This document shows, piece after piece, positions 44,980 to 56,500 of a stretch of 64,000 nucleotides of DNA. The first letter of the stretch is position 1, and every line of letters starts with the position of its first letter. This DNA comes from Gammaproteobacteria bacterium (GTDB lineage: Bacteria > Pseudomonadota > Gammaproteobacteria > JADZEE01). Where the stretch lies: contig JADZEE010000037.1 of NCBI GenBank assembly GCA_020850735.1, positions 1-64,000 of the forward strand, given 5' to 3'. A model generated the notes under the pieces. The model was not told the DNA's origin. It made no database searches and worked only from the letters and a program-made list of their open reading frames with translations. The position numbers and the translations under genes are program-made.

Positions 44980-45447
44980 TCAGGTCCGGGCGCGGCGCGC
45001 GCGGAAGAACGCCTGCAGCAGGTCGCGACAGGGCCCTTCCAGCACGCCGCCGGTCACGGCCACGGCATGGTTGAGACGGGTGCTCCCGAAGATGTCGAAA
45101 ACGCTGCCCGCAGCGCCGGCGCGCGGATCCGGCGCGCCGAATACCAGCCGGGCGACGCGCGCGTGCACCAGCGTGCCGGCACACATCACGCACGGCTCGA
45201 GCGTGGCATACACGACCGCGCCGGGAAGGCGGTAGTTGCCGTGTCCCTGCGCGGCTTCGCGCAGGGCGATGATCTCCGCGTGTGCGCTCGGATCACTGCG
45301 CGCAATGGGCGCGTTGTACCCGCTGCCGGCGAGCACCCCGTCGATGACGACCACGGCACCGACCGGCACCTCGCCGCCGGCCCCGGCCGCGCGGGCGAGA
45401 TCCAGCGCAACGGCCATCCAGTGCTCGTCGGTCCCGGGCTCGCTCAT
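44980..45447 (-). CDS. tadA: tRNA-specific adenosine deaminase TadA
   Basis: Converts A34 to inosine in tRNA-Arg(ACG), whose gene is at 37694. 155 residues. Zinc-binding residues and the proton shuttle are His56 and Glu58 (HAEIIAL) and Cys86/Cys89 (PCVMCAG). ATG 45447 gives the normal N-terminus. It is 47 bases after guaA and two bases from the cinA-type gene. Confidence 0.95.
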   Translation of the reverse strand: MSEPGTDEHWMAVALDLARAAGAGGEVPVGAVVVIDGVLAGSGYNAPIARSDPSAHAEIIALREAAQGHGNYRLPGAVVYATLEPCVMCAGTLVHARVARLVFGAPDPRAGAAGSVFDIFGSTRLNHAVAVTGGVLEGPCRDLLQAFFRARRART

Positions 45448-45494
45448 GCCCGCCGCCCCCCGTTTACCGGCAGTTCGCACACCCGGCGCAGTGC

Positions 45495-47069
45495 TCACTC
45501 CCACTCGATGGTCGCCGGCGGTTTGCCGGAGATGTCGTAGGTGACGCGCGACACGCCCGGCACCTCGTTGATGATTCGGCTGGCGAGCAGATCGAGGAGT
45601 TCATACGGCAGGTGCGACCAGCGTGCGGTCATGAAGTCCACCGTTTCCACGGCCCGCAGTGCGATCACGTGCTCGTAGGCACGCGCGTCACCCTTGACCC
45701 CGACCGAACGTACCGGCAGGAATACCGCGAACGCCTGGTTCACGTGGTCGTAAAGGTCGTGCCGGCGCAGCTCGTCGATGAAGATCGCGTCGGCATGGCG
45801 CAGCGTATCGGCGAATTCCTTGCGCACCTCGCCGAGTATGCGCACGCCGAGGCCGGGGCCCGGAAACGGATGACGATGCACGAGATCGTGATGCAGCCCG
45901 AGCTCGAGGCCGATCCGGCGCACCTCGTCCTTGAACAGCTCGCGCAAGGGTTCGATGAGGCGCAGCCGCATGCTTGCGGGCAGACCGCCGACGTTGTGAT
46001 GCGACTTGATCACGTGTGCCTTGCCGGTGGCGCTGCCGGCCGATTCGATCACGTCCGGGTAGATCGTACCCTGAGCCAGCCACTCGATGCCGGCGAGCGC
46101 CGTCGCCTGCTCCTCGAAGACCTCGATGAACTGCTGGCCGATGATCTTGCGCTTCGCTTCCGGATCGTGGACTCCGGCGAGCGCCGCGAGAAAGCGCGCC
46201 TCCGCGTCGACCCGCAGCACCCGCACGCCCATGTGCTCGGCGAAGGTCGCCATGACCTGATCGCCTTCGTCCAGCCGCAACAGGCCGTTGTCGACGAACA
46301 CGCAGGTGAGGCGCTCGCCGATCGCCCGGTGCAGCAGCGCGGCCACCACCGAGGAGTCGACACCGCCGGACAATGCCAAGAGCACATGGCCGTCGCCGAT
46401 CTGGGCGCGGACCCGGGCGATGCTGTCCTCGATGATATTGGCTGCGGTCCACAGACCCTGACAGCCGCAGACGTCGTGAACGAAGCGCGACAGGATGCGC
46501 ATCCCCTGGCGGGTGTGGGTCACCTCGGGGTGGAACTGGATACCGAAAAACCCTCGCGCCTCGTCCGCCATGCCCGCAATGGGCGCATTCTGCGTCGAGG
46601 CGATGACCTTGAATCCGGGCGGCAGCGCGTCGACGCGGTCGCCGTGGCTCATCCACACGTCGAGCAGACCGTGCCCCTCGGCACTGACGTGATCCTCGAT
46701 GTCGCGCAGCAGTCGTGAATGGCCGCGGGCGCGTACGCGGGCGTAACCGAATTCACGCTTGGCGGCGCTTTCCACGCTGCCGCCGAGCTGCGCCGCCATG
46801 GTCTGCATGCCGTAGCAGATGCCGAGCACCGGCACGCCGAGCGAGAACACCTGCTCGGGCGCCCGCACGTGACGCGCGGCCACGACCGATTCCGGCCCCC
46901 CGGAAAGAATGATCCCGCGCGGCGAAAACGCGGCAATGGCCTCACCGTCCACGTCGTAAGGCTGGATCTCGCAGTAGACCTGCGCCTCGCGCACACGGCG
47001 GGCGATGAGCTGGGTGTACTGGGAGCCGAAATCGAGGATGAGGATGCGTTCGGCGTGAATGTCGCTCAT
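45495..47069 (-). CDS. guaA: GMP synthase (glutamine-hydrolysing)
   Basis: Aminates XMP to GMP. 524 residues. The class I glutamine amidotransferase part has [15 protein letters not shown] with the catalytic cysteine and the FHPEVTHT histidine. The ATP-pyrophosphatase part has [16 protein letters not shown], then the dimerisation domain with [16 protein letters not shown] 47069 fits [20 protein letters not shown]. It follows guaB by 60 bases in the usual guaBA order. Confidence 0.97.
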   Translation of the reverse strand: MSDIHAERILILDFGSQYTQLIARRVREAQVYCEIQPYDVDGEAIAAFSPRGIILSGGPESVVAARHVRAPEQVFSLGVPVLGICYGMQTMAAQLGGSVESAAKREFGYARVRARGHSRLLRDIEDHVSAEGHGLLDVWMSHGDRVDALPPGFKVIASTQNAPIAGMADEARGFFGIQFHPEVTHTRQGMRILSRFVHDVCGCQGLWTAANIIEDSIARVRAQIGDGHVLLALSGGVDSSVVAALLHRAIGERLTCVFVDNGLLRLDEGDQVMATFAEHMGVRVLRVDAEARFLAALAGVHDPEAKRKIIGQQFIEVFEEQATALAGIEWLAQGTIYPDVIESAGSATGKAHVIKSHHNVGGLPASMRLRLIEPLRELFKDEVRRIGLELGLHHDLVHRHPFPGPGLGVRILGEVRKEFADTLRHADAIFIDELRRHDLYDHVNQAFAVFLPVRSVGVKGDARAYEHVIALRAVETVDFMTARWSHLPYELLDLLASRIINEVPGVSRVTYDISGKPPATIEWE

Positions 47070-47129
47070 GGTCGCTCGCGCCGGGACGGGGCTGCGCACG
47101 GGGGGCGTGGCAGCGTCTTCGTGACGCCG

Positions 47130-48593
<1,464 letters not shown>

Positions 48594-48622
48594 CGTTGGC
48601 TCCGCGGGAAATGGAAACCGGA

Positions 48623-48628
48623 ATTATA
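48623..48628 (-). promoter_or_regulatory. Likely -10 element of guaB
   Basis: A perfect TATAAT on the minus strand, 30 bases before the guaB ATG, in the guaB-xseA divergent gap. The matching -35 is weak, so an activator or extended contacts may be needed. Confidence 0.5.
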
Positions 48629-48669
48629 TAAGATTGGCAGCTCTCCCGATAAGACACCGGGCTGCCGAA

Positions 48670-50085
48670 GTGTCCCCGATCCGGTCCGATTCGCCCCCGA
48701 CACCGGGGCCGTTCCTCGCCGCCACGCGCGAGGTTTATACCGTTTCCCGGCTGAACGCCGAGGTCAGGGCGTTGCTGGAGAACGGCCTGCCACCGCTGTG
48801 GCTGGAGGGTGAAGTCTCGAATCTGTCGCGGCCGGCTTCGGGGCACCTGTATCTGTCGCTCAAGGACGACCAGGCGCAGGTGCGCTGCGCAATGTTTCGA
48901 TCGCGCAACATCACGCTCGCCTTCGCGCCGGCGAACGGCATGCACGTACTGGTGCGTGCGCGCGCCGGGCTGTACGAGCCACGCGGGGAATTCCAGCTCG
49001 TGCTCGAACACATGGAGCCCGCCGGTGAGGGGGCGCTGCGACTCGCGTTCGAGGCGCTCAAGCGCAAGCTGGCGACCGAGGGTCTGTTTGCGGCACAACG
49101 CAAACGCCCGCTGCCCGCCTTCCCCCGCTGCCTCGGGGTCATCACCTCACCGACCGGCGCGGCCCTGCGCGACGTCCTGAGCGTCCTGCGGCGGCGCTTT
49201 CCGGCGCTGCCCGTGGTCGTCTATCCCGTGCCCGTGCAGGGCGGCGGCGCTGCAAACCGGATCGCGGCGATGATCGATCGCGCCTCGCAGCGCGCGGACT
49301 GCGACGTGCTGCTCGTCACCCGGGGCGGCGGCTCGCTCGAGGATCTGTGGGCGTTCAACGAAGAAGTCGTGGCGCGGGCCATCGCCCGTTGCGCCGTGCC
49401 GGTGGTGAGCGGCGTCGGCCACGAGATCGATTTCACCATTGCCGACTTCGTCGCCGACGTGCGCGCACCCACCCCCTCCGCCGCCGCCGAGCTGATCAGC
49501 CCCGATCGCACCGAGCTCGGCGCCGTTTGCCGTACGCTCGAACAGCGCCTGATCCGGGCCTGGGCGGCCGCCGCGATGCGCTGCGGGGAACGCTTGCGCC
49601 ACGTGTCACGCCGTCTGCTCCATCCCGGACGCCGGATCGAGCAGTTCGCCCAGCGTCTCGATGAGCTCAGCGCGCGCCATGCGCGTGCGCTACGCGCACG
49701 GCTGCGCGAACGCGGCGCGGCCCTGGGCGGGTTGCGGCTGCGACTGCGCCAGGCGAGCCCGGGACGCGCGACCGAACGCCTGCGCACGCGGCTGAATCAG
49801 GATGCACGGGAGCTGCTGCGCGGGATGCACGCGCGCCGGCAAACCCTGGTGGCGCGGGTGGAGGCCATGGGCCGGACGCTGCACGCGGTCAGTCCGCCTG
49901 CAACCCTGGCCCGCGGCTACGCCATCGTCACGCGCAGGGGCACGGGTACCATCGTGCGTGACGCGACCACGGTCACACCCGGCGAGCTCATCAGTGCCCG
50001 GCTGGCCCGGGGAACGCTCGACGCCCGGATCGAGCGCAGCCGTGACGACACGGACGAGGCGGCGCCGGGACACGAGCGGCGCTGA
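48670..50085 (+). CDS. xseA: Exodeoxyribonuclease VII large subunit
   Basis: 471 residues. The OB-fold N-terminal domain runs from [44 protein letters not shown]. The catalytic part has [45 protein letters not shown] and [29 protein letters not shown]; the long Arg-rich coiled coil follows (about 275-410). GTG 48670 is the only start upstream of the conserved part and has no strong ribosome-binding site. XseA works with XseB, not found here. Confidence 0.93.
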   Translation: MSPIRSDSPPTPGPFLAATREVYTVSRLNAEVRALLENGLPPLWLEGEVSNLSRPASGHLYLSLKDDQAQVRCAMFRSRNITLAFAPANGMHVLVRARAGLYEPRGEFQLVLEHMEPAGEGALRLAFEALKRKLATEGLFAAQRKRPLPAFPRCLGVITSPTGAALRDVLSVLRRRFPALPVVVYPVPVQGGGAANRIAAMIDRASQRADCDVLLVTRGGGSLEDLWAFNEEVVARAIARCAVPVVSGVGHEIDFTIADFVADVRAPTPSAAAELISPDRTELGAVCRTLEQRLIRAWAAAAMRCGERLRHVSRRLLHPGRRIEQFAQRLDELSARHARALRARLRERGAALGGLRLRLRQASPGRATERLRTRLNQDARELLRGMHARRQTLVARVEAMGRTLHAVSPPATLARGYAIVTRRGTGTIVRDATTVTPGELISARLARGTLDARIERSRDDTDEAAPGHERR

Positions 50086-50097
50086 GGACGCCCGGGC

Positions 50098-50880
50098 TCA
50101 CCCGCGACCGTAGCGCAACGCGTACCAGACCAGACCGAGCAGCTCGTGCAGGGCATCGCGGCTGGCCTGGAGCGCCGACGCGTCGGGCAGCCAGTCGAGC
50201 AGGGGGTGGAATGGCCGGTCGACCGACAGGTAGCCGGTCGCAGCCGGGATCACCGTCAGCCCCTGGGCCGCGAAGGCCCGCTGCGCCCGCAGCATGTGCG
50301 CCGCGTGGGTCACCAGCACGATGCGGTCGATCCGTGCCGCTCGCAGTATGGCCGCGCTCTCGCGGGCGTTCTCGGCCGTATTGCGGCTGCCGGTCTCCGT
50401 CCAGGCGACCGGCGTTGCGAATTCGCGCTCCAGCACGCCCCGCATCAGTGTGGCTTCGGCGACTGCCGCACCGAAGATGACACCACCGCTGACCAGAACG
50501 GGCCTGGGCCAGCGCCGGTACAGCAGCGCAGCGTAACGCAGGCGCTGCAGGGTGGTGCTGGAAACGGTATCGCCGCCGTACTCCGGAGCATCCCTGACCC
50601 GTCCCCCGCCCAGCACGACGATGGCCTGTGCCGAGGCCGCGGCGCCTGGCGCCACGGCCGCCGGGGCCCCTTCCACCGCCGCGGCCAGAGCGCGTGCAGT
50701 GACCGGCAGGGCGACAGTCCACAACAGCAGTGTGCCGAAGGTGGCGATCGCCGCTGCGCCGCGCCAGCCCCGGCGCAGCGCCAGCAGCCCCGCGGCCACG
50801 ACGACCGCGTTCAGACCCGGCGGTAACAACAGCGCCTTGAAGAGGTAATTCAACAGCGGCTCGAGATCGAATGCGCTCAA
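50098..50880 (-). CDS. YdcF/ElyC family (DUF218) membrane protein
   Basis: 260 residues. Two N-terminal membrane segments (about 16-35 and 40-60), then the DUF218 domain: [53 protein letters not shown] and [26 protein letters not shown]. Members such as ElyC/SanA take part in envelope integrity. It starts with TTG 50880, overlapping the lipB stop by four bases (TTGA), so translation is coupled to lipB. No other in-frame start is near. Confidence 0.85.
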   Translation of the reverse strand: MSAFDLEPLLNYLFKALLLPPGLNAVVVAAGLLALRRGWRGAAAIATFGTLLLWTVALPVTARALAAAVEGAPAAVAPGAAASAQAIVVLGGGRVRDAPEYGGDTVSSTTLQRLRYAALLYRRWPRPVLVSGGVIFGAAVAEATLMRGVLEREFATPVAWTETGSRNTAENARESAAILRAARIDRIVLVTHAAHMLRAQRAFAAQGLTVIPAATGYLSVDRPFHPLLDWLPDASALQASRDALHELLGLVWYALRYGRG

Positions 50881-51515
50881 GCGGGCAGACGCTCCGGCGA
50901 CCGCTGCCGGCCGGCGAACCGTTTCAGCAGTTGCCCGGCCACCTGCCGTCCCCAGTCGGCGGCCGAGCCGCTGACACCGAGATCGCGCAAGCGGGTCACC
51001 GCAAGGCCGGGATATCCGCAGGGATCGATGCCGGCGAACGGCTGCAGATCGAGATCGACGTTGAGCGCGAGGCCGTGGTACGAGCAGCCACCGCGCACGC
51101 GTAACCCGAGCGACGCGATCTTGGCCCCGGCAACATAGACACCGGGTGCCCCCGCACGCCGTGCAGCGCCGACGCCGGCGCCATCCAGCGCAGCGATGAC
51201 CGCATCCTCCAGCAGGCGCACGAGCTCACGCACACCCAGTCCCAGCCGGCGCAGGTCGATCAGCACGTAAACCACGGCCTGCCCCGGACCGTGGTAGGTC
51301 ACCTGGCCACCGCGGTCGCACCTCACCACCGGAATGGCGCCGGCATCGAGCACGTGCCCGGCACGCCCGCCCAGTCCCAGCGTGTACACCGGCGGGTGCT
51401 CGAGCAACCAGATTTCGTCGGCGGAATCGGGGTCGCGCGCGGCGGTGAGCTGCTGCATGGCCCGCCAGGTGGGCTCATACTCGACCCGGCCGAGCTCACG
51501 GACGATCGGTGTCAC
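50877..51515 (-). CDS. lipB: Octanoyltransferase LipB
   Basis: Moves octanoyl from ACP to lipoyl domains such as the one on SucB. 212 residues. [38 protein letters not shown] and [32 protein letters not shown] hold the active-site lysine; [10 protein letters not shown] has the catalytic cysteine. GTG 51515 overlaps the ybeD stop as GTGA. No lipA gene is in the window. Confidence 0.94.
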   Translation of the reverse strand: MTPIVRELGRVEYEPTWRAMQQLTAARDPDSADEIWLLEHPPVYTLGLGGRAGHVLDAGAIPVVRCDRGGQVTYHGPGQAVVYVLIDLRRLGLGVRELVRLLEDAVIAALDGAGVGAARRAGAPGVYVAGAKIASLGLRVRGGCSYHGLALNVDLDLQPFAGIDPCGYPGLAVTRLRDLGVSGSAADWGRQVAGQLLKRFAGRQRSPERLPA

Positions 51516-51784
51516 AGCGCCATGACGACGTGTTCGTGGCCGCTCAGCTCGCGGTATATGGCGTCCAGCTGGGCACGGCTGTGCGCGGTGATGGTGACCG
51601 TGACCGACACGTAGCTGCCGGCACGGCTGTCGCGGTGACTGACGTCGTCGATGTCGTGTTCGGCGACGTGGCGGCGGATGATGTCGAGTACGAGCCCGCT
51701 GAAATCCGCGCGGCTGCGGCCCATGGCCTTGATCGGAAAGCTGCACGGAAACTGCAGCAGTGAATCGCCGTCAGCGACGGACAT
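51512..51784 (-). CDS. ybeD: YbeD family protein (DUF493)
   Basis: 90-residue ACT-like fold protein, [14 protein letters not shown] then [28 protein letters not shown]. Position upstream of lipB is conserved in enteric and other gammaproteobacteria; its function is not settled. GAGGGG lies before ATG 51784. The frame continues upstream to 52039 but without family sequence. Confidence 0.92.
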   Translation of the reverse strand: MSVADGDSLLQFPCSFPIKAMGRSRADFSGLVLDIIRRHVAEHDIDDVSHRDSRAGSYVSVTVTITAHSRAQLDAIYRELSGHEHVVMAL

Positions 51785-52122
51785 GAACACCACCCCTCGG
51801 ATCGCGCCCGACGAACGGGCACCACCGGCATGCTGCGCGACGACCGGGCGCTGGCGGACCCGGATGAAACGCTCGCCGACGGCGCACCGGTCGCGCACAC
51901 CGTCGTGCGCGAGACCGTAAGAGGTCCGGCGCGGTGTGTCAACGAAGCACGGCCGGGCGGGCACCCGGCGCGGGAAGCTCAAGATTGGCGGAAAATTGAC
52001 GAAAAACCTCTGAAGGCGGTCCGGGCGAGACCGCGGCAACGCCCGCGGACTTTCGCGCGGCGCATGCGATGCCTTAGAATATCAAGAACTTGAACGTGGA
52101 ATGTTGAGGCAGGGAGACCTGA
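51785..52122. other. Intergenic region upstream of the small membrane protein
   Basis: 338 bases between divergent ybeD and the 55-codon gene. A TAGAAT near 52075 could be the -10 of the small gene. A short palindrome CAAGAACTTG lies at about 52083-52092. No gene is seen. Confidence 0.4.
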
Positions 52123-52290
52123 ATGGACGTGGAAGACATCGTCTTTGCAGTGTGCTACCTCGCGGCGATCGTCGTCGTCGTCCTGCACTACACGGGATGG
52201 CTGGAGGAACGCAACCTGAACTGGATCGTCTTCGCGGTGGCAGCACCGATCTTCGTGTGGCCCCTCGGCAGACTGCTGACGTTCTGGTAA
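52123..52290 (+). CDS. Small two-helix membrane protein (55 residues)
   Basis: Not recognised. The sequence starts MDVEDIVFAVCYLAAIVVVV (one membrane helix), continues through a charged turn with WLEERN, and has a second helix WIVFAVAAPIFVWPLG before RLLTFW. AGGGAG lies about seven bases before the ATG, and an acidic N-terminus plus helix hairpin look like a real small integral membrane protein rather than chance. It faces sixA convergently, 25 bases apart. No partner is clear. Confidence 0.65.
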   Translation: MDVEDIVFAVCYLAAIVVVVLHYTGWLEERNLNWIVFAVAAPIFVWPLGRLLTFW

Positions 52291-52315
52291 CCGATACATT
52301 TCGCCGGCCGCGCTT

Positions 52316-52843
52316 TCACTCCGCGAGTTTTCTTGGCCGCATGACCCGTACGCAGCGGGCCGTGCCCGCGGACAGTCGCTGCCAGTGTGCCGGCATGTGC
52401 AGGCAGGCCACCGCTGCCGTCGGCATGGGTTTGGCCGGCTCGACGTCCGCTGGCAACGCGCCGCCGCTGAGATACCGCAGCAGCTCTTCCAGGCCGGGAT
52501 TGTGTCCGACCAGCAGCACGCGCTGCGCCGAATCCGGCATCTTTCCGAGCACCGCGAGCAGCGTCGCCAGCGACGCGGCGTAAACAAGTGGCTCCCACAG
52601 CACCTGCGGCTTGGGCTCGGGGAGCATCGCCAGGACGGCGAGCGTCGTCGCGCGCGCGCGCGCGGCCGGCGAGCTGACGACGAGGTCCGGTACCAGACCT
52701 GCCCGGACCAGCCAGCCGCCCACACGCGGCGCGTCGCGCCGGCCACGCGCCGACAAGGGTCGATCGAAATCGATCTCCGAAGCGCTGTCCCAGTCGCTTT
52801 TCGCGTGTCTCATCAGCACCAATGTGCGTTGCGCATCGTGCAT
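52316..52843 (-). CDS. sixA: Histidine phosphatase SixA-like
   Basis: 175 residues. The phosphoacceptor histidine is His13 in LVLMRHAKSDWD; SARGRRDAPRVGGWL, DLVVSSPAARARATT and VLLVGHNPGLEELLRYLSGG complete the branch of phosphohistidine phosphatases to which SixA belongs. SixA dephosphorylates HPt domains such as ArcB or PtsN-related proteins. ATG 52843 gives the family start. Divergent from yadG by 94 bases. Confidence 0.88.
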   Translation of the reverse strand: MHDAQRTLVLMRHAKSDWDSASEIDFDRPLSARGRRDAPRVGGWLVRAGLVPDLVVSSPAARARATTLAVLAMLPEPKPQVLWEPLVYAASLATLLAVLGKMPDSAQRVLLVGHNPGLEELLRYLSGGALPADVEPAKPMPTAAVACLHMPAHWQRLSAGTARCVRVMRPRKLAE

Positions 52844-52937
52844 TTCTCGTCCCTTTGTGCCGGCGCGGGTCGCGCGCCGGGGCGCGACGGCCCATTGTAG
52901 TAAGATCCGGGTTCTTTCCCGAGCCCCGTTCGTTCCC

Positions 52938-53879
52938 ATGCACGCGCTGGAAATCGCCGGCCTGCGCAAAACCTACGACAGTGGCCTGCAGGCCCTCAGA
53001 GGCATCGATCTCACCGTCGCCCAAGGTGATTTCTTCGCCCTGCTCGGCCCGAACGGCGCCGGCAAGTCCACCACGATCGGCATCGTCACCTCGCTGGTAA
53101 CCAAGACGGACGGGCGGATCGCGGTGTTCGGCCACGACATCGACCGCGAGCTGGAAGCGGCGAAATCGTGCATCGGACTGGTACCGCAGGAGATCAACTT
53201 CGCCCTGTTCGAACCGGTGCTGGAAATCGTCGTCAACCAGGCGGGCTATTACGGCATACCGCGCCGGCGCGCCCTGGAACGGGCGCGACTGTGCCTGGGA
53301 GAGCTCGGACTGTGGGATCGGCGCGCGCACCAGTCGCGCACGCTTTCCGGGGGCTTGAAGCGCCGGCTCATGATCGCGCGGGCGCTGCTGCACGAACCCC
53401 GTCTGCTCATACTCGATGAACCGACCGCCGGCGTGGACATCGAGTCCCGACGGGCGATGTGGTCGTTCCTGCGCGAAATCAACCGTGCCGGCACGACCAT
53501 CATCCTCACGACCCACTACCTGGAAGAGGCCGAGACGCTGTGCCGGAACATCGCCATCATCGACGACGGCCGCATCATCGAAAACACGGCGATGAGGGAT
53601 CTGCTGGGCAAGCTGCACACCGAAACTTTCGTGCTCGATCTGCGTGACCCGGCGGTGGATCTGCCGGCCGCCCCCGGTTACGAGCTGAGACTGGTCGACT
53701 CCCGCACCGTGGAAGCCGACGTGAGCAAGGAACGCAGCATGAACGCTTTGTTCGCCGCTTTGTCCGCGCACGGCCTCGAGGTCGTCAGCATGCGCAACAA
53801 GACCAATCGTCTCGAGGAGCTGTTCGTGCGCCTGCTGTCCGCCACGCCGGGAGTCGGCCGCGAGAACACGAAGGCATGA
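52938..53879 (+). CDS. yadG: ABC transporter ATP-binding protein YadG-like
   Basis: 313 residues, very like E. coli YadG throughout. Walker A GPNGAGKST, signature LSGGLKRRLMIARALL, Walker B LLILDEPTAGVD, switch LTTHYLEEAE. The N-terminus is HALEIAGLRKTYDSGLQALRGIDL and the end MRNKTNRLEELFVRLLS is shared with YadG. It overlaps yadH by four bases (ATGA). The substrate of this ABC-2 exporter is not known. Confidence 0.92.
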   Translation: MHALEIAGLRKTYDSGLQALRGIDLTVAQGDFFALLGPNGAGKSTTIGIVTSLVTKTDGRIAVFGHDIDRELEAAKSCIGLVPQEINFALFEPVLEIVVNQAGYYGIPRRRALERARLCLGELGLWDRRAHQSRTLSGGLKRRLMIARALLHEPRLLILDEPTAGVDIESRRAMWSFLREINRAGTTIILTTHYLEEAETLCRNIAIIDDGRIIENTAMRDLLGKLHTETFVLDLRDPAVDLPAAPGYELRLVDSRTVEADVSKERSMNALFAALSAHGLEVVSMRNKTNRLEELFVRLLSATPGVGRENTKA

Positions 53880-54649
53880 ACGCCAGACTTTACTGGATCG
53901 CCTACCAGACGATTGTCATCAAGGAGGTGAGCCGCTTCATGCGCATCTGGCTGCAGACCGTACTGCCACCGGCAATCACCATGGCTCTGTACTTCGTCAT
54001 ATTCGGCACCCTGATCGGGGCCCGGGTCGGCTCGATGAGCGGGATCAGTTACGTTCAGTTCATCGCGCCGGGCCTCATCATGATGGCGGTGATCACCAAT
54101 TCCTACTCAAACGTCGTGTCCTCGTTTTTCGGTTCGAAGTATCAGAAGCACCTCGAGGAGATGCTCGTCGCGCCGATCCCGAACTACGTGATCCTGTGCG
54201 GTTACGTCACCGGCGGTGCTCTGCGCGGCGTGATCGTGGGCACGGTGGTCACACTCGTCGCGCTCGCGTTCACCAGCCTGCACGTGAAGTCGCCCGTGAC
54301 CGTGCTCGCGGTCGTGGTGCTGACGGCGATACTGTTTTCGCTGGCCGGGTTGATCAATGCGATTTTCGCCCGCAAATTCGACGATATCTCGATCGTGCCT
54401 ACTTTCGTGCTGACGCCGATGATCTATCTCGGCGGTGTGTTCTATTCGGTGGATCTGTTGCCCCCGTTCTGGCGGCACCTTTCGATGGCGAACCCGATCC
54501 TGTACGTGGTCAACGCCTTCCGCCACGGCATGCTCGGCGTATCCGACGTCAGTATCGGCGCGGCGTTCGTCATCGTGATCGCGGTGACGGTCGTACTTTT
54601 CGCGCTCGGCCTGTTGCTGCTCGAGCGCGGCACGGGCATCAAGACCTGA
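53876..54649 (+). CDS. yadH: ABC-2 type permease YadH-like
   Basis: 257 residues with six membrane segments. ARLYWIAYQTIVIKEVSRFMRIW is the cytoplasmic start; YVQFIAPGLIMMAVITNSYSNVVSSFFGSKYQKHLEEMLVAPI is the ABC-2 signature; IYLGGVFYSVDLLPPFWRHLSMANPILYVVNAFRHGMLG ends the domain. It pairs with YadG as the membrane half of an exporter. Confidence 0.92.
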   Translation: MNARLYWIAYQTIVIKEVSRFMRIWLQTVLPPAITMALYFVIFGTLIGARVGSMSGISYVQFIAPGLIMMAVITNSYSNVVSSFFGSKYQKHLEEMLVAPIPNYVILCGYVTGGALRGVIVGTVVTLVALAFTSLHVKSPVTVLAVVVLTAILFSLAGLINAIFARKFDDISIVPTFVLTPMIYLGGVFYSVDLLPPFWRHLSMANPILYVVNAFRHGMLGVSDVSIGAAFVIVIAVTVVLFALGLLLLERGTGIKT

Positions 54650-54680
54650 ACAGCCGCGCAGCCATCGCCGCGCCGGACCT

Positions 54681-55049
54681 TCAGCCGACTTCGTCTTCGC
54701 CCGCGTAGCTGGCGCCGGCGGTGCAGGTCTCGCGCACGACGATGCGCGCGAGCTGCGGGAGACTCGGGGCGAGCTCACGCCAAATCCAGCGCGCAAGCTG
54801 CTCGCTGGTTGGATTTTCGAGCCCGACGACGTCGTTGAGATAGTGATGATCGAGTCGCTCGTGCAAGGGCGCGAACGCGGCGGCAATGTCTGCGAAATCC
54901 ATCACCCAGCCGGTGTGCGGGTCGAGCGCCCCGGAGACGTACACACTCACCACGAACGAGTGCCCGTGCAGCCTGGCGCATTTGTGGCCGGGCGGCACAT
55001 TCGGCAGCCGGTGTGCGGCCTCGAGTCTGAACTCCTTGAAAATCTCCAC
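54681..55049 (-). CDS. queD: 6-carboxy-tetrahydropterin synthase QueD
   Basis: Makes 6-carboxy-5,6,7,8-tetrahydropterin for queuosine and deazapurine pathways. 122 residues. Zn and active-site residues are His13, Cys24, His28 and His30 ([18 protein letters not shown]). [13 protein letters not shown] and the [13 protein letters not shown] motif follow. It is convergent to yadH, the stops 31 bases apart. Confidence 0.95.
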   Translation of the reverse strand: MEIFKEFRLEAAHRLPNVPPGHKCARLHGHSFVVSVYVSGALDPHTGWVMDFADIAAAFAPLHERLDHHYLNDVVGLENPTSEQLARWIWRELAPSLPQLARIVVRETCTAGASYAGEDEVG

Positions 55050-55061
55050 GACGCACCCGGC

Positions 55062-56468
55062 TCAACGGCACTCGTAGCGGTGATCGACATAGAACCGTTT
55101 CGGCGTCCCGGGCTCCCTGCGCCCTGACGCGGGATCGGTCGCGGCCGGTTCGCGCAGCGGGTAGTACCGGTCGAAGCCGTCAGGCTGCCAGCGGGTCACC
55201 GTGCCGTTGCCCCAGTAGACGACCACCAAATCGATCTGCAGGAGCTGACCGAGGCCGAGCGTCACACTCGCGGGCTGCGACTGTTGCCGGCTGATCCGCC
55301 CGCCATCTCTGCGGATGGCGACGACGGTGGCATCGAGCGCGGCGGCGCCGGCCGTGTCGCGCAGATCGATGCCCAGCCAGTGATTGGGCGTTTCACTCAA
55401 GTTGCGCAGAGCGACGACATTGCCATCGTCGGCGACGAGGACGACATCCACTCGGCCGTCGCGGTCGAAATCGGCGGTCGACACACTGCGCGGGACCGGA
55501 ACCGGCGCACCCCGTACCGTCACCGGAACGGCCGGCGCGTATCCGAGCACGCCGCCCCGGGCGATCTCGATGCCGCCGCCACCGACGAGGAGCAGATCCG
55601 TGAAACCGTCACCGTCGTAATCCAGCAGCGCCCGCGGCGCCTGCGCCGCCGCGGCCACCGGCGCCGTCGTGAATCTCAGCGCGCCGCCATTTCGCAGCAG
55701 CAGGGGGCTGGAACCGTCGCCCGCACCCAGGAGCAGATCGGTATCGCCGTCGGCGTCGAGGTCCGCAGCGCCGATCGCGAAGGCGATCCCGTCGGCGATC
55801 GGCGCCGGCAATGGCGAAAAGCTGCCGTCACCGCCGTTTACGAGCAGTGCCACGACGCCGTCCGGGGCGACGAGCACGGCGTCGAGATCGCCGTCCGCGT
55901 CCGCATCCAGCAGCAGGCCGTCGCGCGCGGCCGGCAAAGGTGCGCCGACCGCCGTGAGGATCGCGGTGGCGTGGGCGCCATTCAGCCAGATCCGGCTGCC
56001 CGCGGCAGCGAGCTCGATGACGTCCGGGTCGCCGTCACCATCGAGGTCACCGACCAGCACACCCGATGCTATGGCCGGCGGCGCCGGCGGCGAACGGCGC
56101 GGTTCGAAGCTGCCGTCCGCCCGCTGGAGCAGCAACAGCCAACCGTCGCTGCGGCGCAAGAGCAGATCGACGCGGCCATTACCATCGAAATCTGCGGGTG
56201 TGGCGAGTATGTCCCCGGGCGCGGCGCGGGCAACCGCGTGCGCCGTCCACCCGGAAACTGGGTCACGTCGCGCGACCGCGATTTCGTCCCGGGCGAGCAG
56301 TACCAGCTCATCACCAGCCTGGCCGTCGATTTCGGCCACGCGGGCGCTCGTCACTCCGGCACCGGCCGCGAGGACGGTCTCGCCCGCAGCCTCCAGGCGT
56401 GGTGCAGGCGCCGCGACGAGCGCAGCCGGCACGGTAGCGAGCAGGCACGCACCGATCGCCGCGCGCAT
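55062..56468 (-). CDS. Exported FG-GAP/VCBS repeat protein with ASPIC/UnbV C-terminal domain
   Basis: 468 residues. Signal peptide about 1-22. Then five to six FG-GAP/VCBS blades with calcium-type acidic loops (DFDGNGRVDLLLR, DLDGDGDPDVIEL, DADADGDLDAVLV, DLDADGDTDLLLG, DYDGDGFTDLLLV, DFDRDGRVDVVLV). The end has the ASPIC/UnbV pattern NHWLGIDLRDTAGAAALDATVV and SVTLGLGQ...VYWGNGTVTRW. Beta-propeller proteins of this type are surface or periplasmic; the role is unknown. It lies between dat and queD. Confidence 0.87.
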   Translation of the reverse strand: MRAAIGACLLATVPAALVAAPAPRLEAAGETVLAAGAGVTSARVAEIDGQAGDELVLLARDEIAVARRDPVSGWTAHAVARAAPGDILATPADFDGNGRVDLLLRRSDGWLLLLQRADGSFEPRRSPPAPPAIASGVLVGDLDGDGDPDVIELAAAGSRIWLNGAHATAILTAVGAPLPAARDGLLLDADADGDLDAVLVAPDGVVALLVNGGDGSFSPLPAPIADGIAFAIGAADLDADGDTDLLLGAGDGSSPLLLRNGGALRFTTAPVAAAAQAPRALLDYDGDGFTDLLLVGGGGIEIARGGVLGYAPAVPVTVRGAPVPVPRSVSTADFDRDGRVDVVLVADDGNVVALRNLSETPNHWLGIDLRDTAGAAALDATVVAIRRDGGRISRQQSQPASVTLGLGQLLQIDLVVVYWGNGTVTRWQPDGFDRYYPLREPAATDPASGRREPGTPKRFYVDHRYECR

Positions 56469-56500
56469 CGATACTTCGCCCGGGCGTCTGCGGCGCAGAC

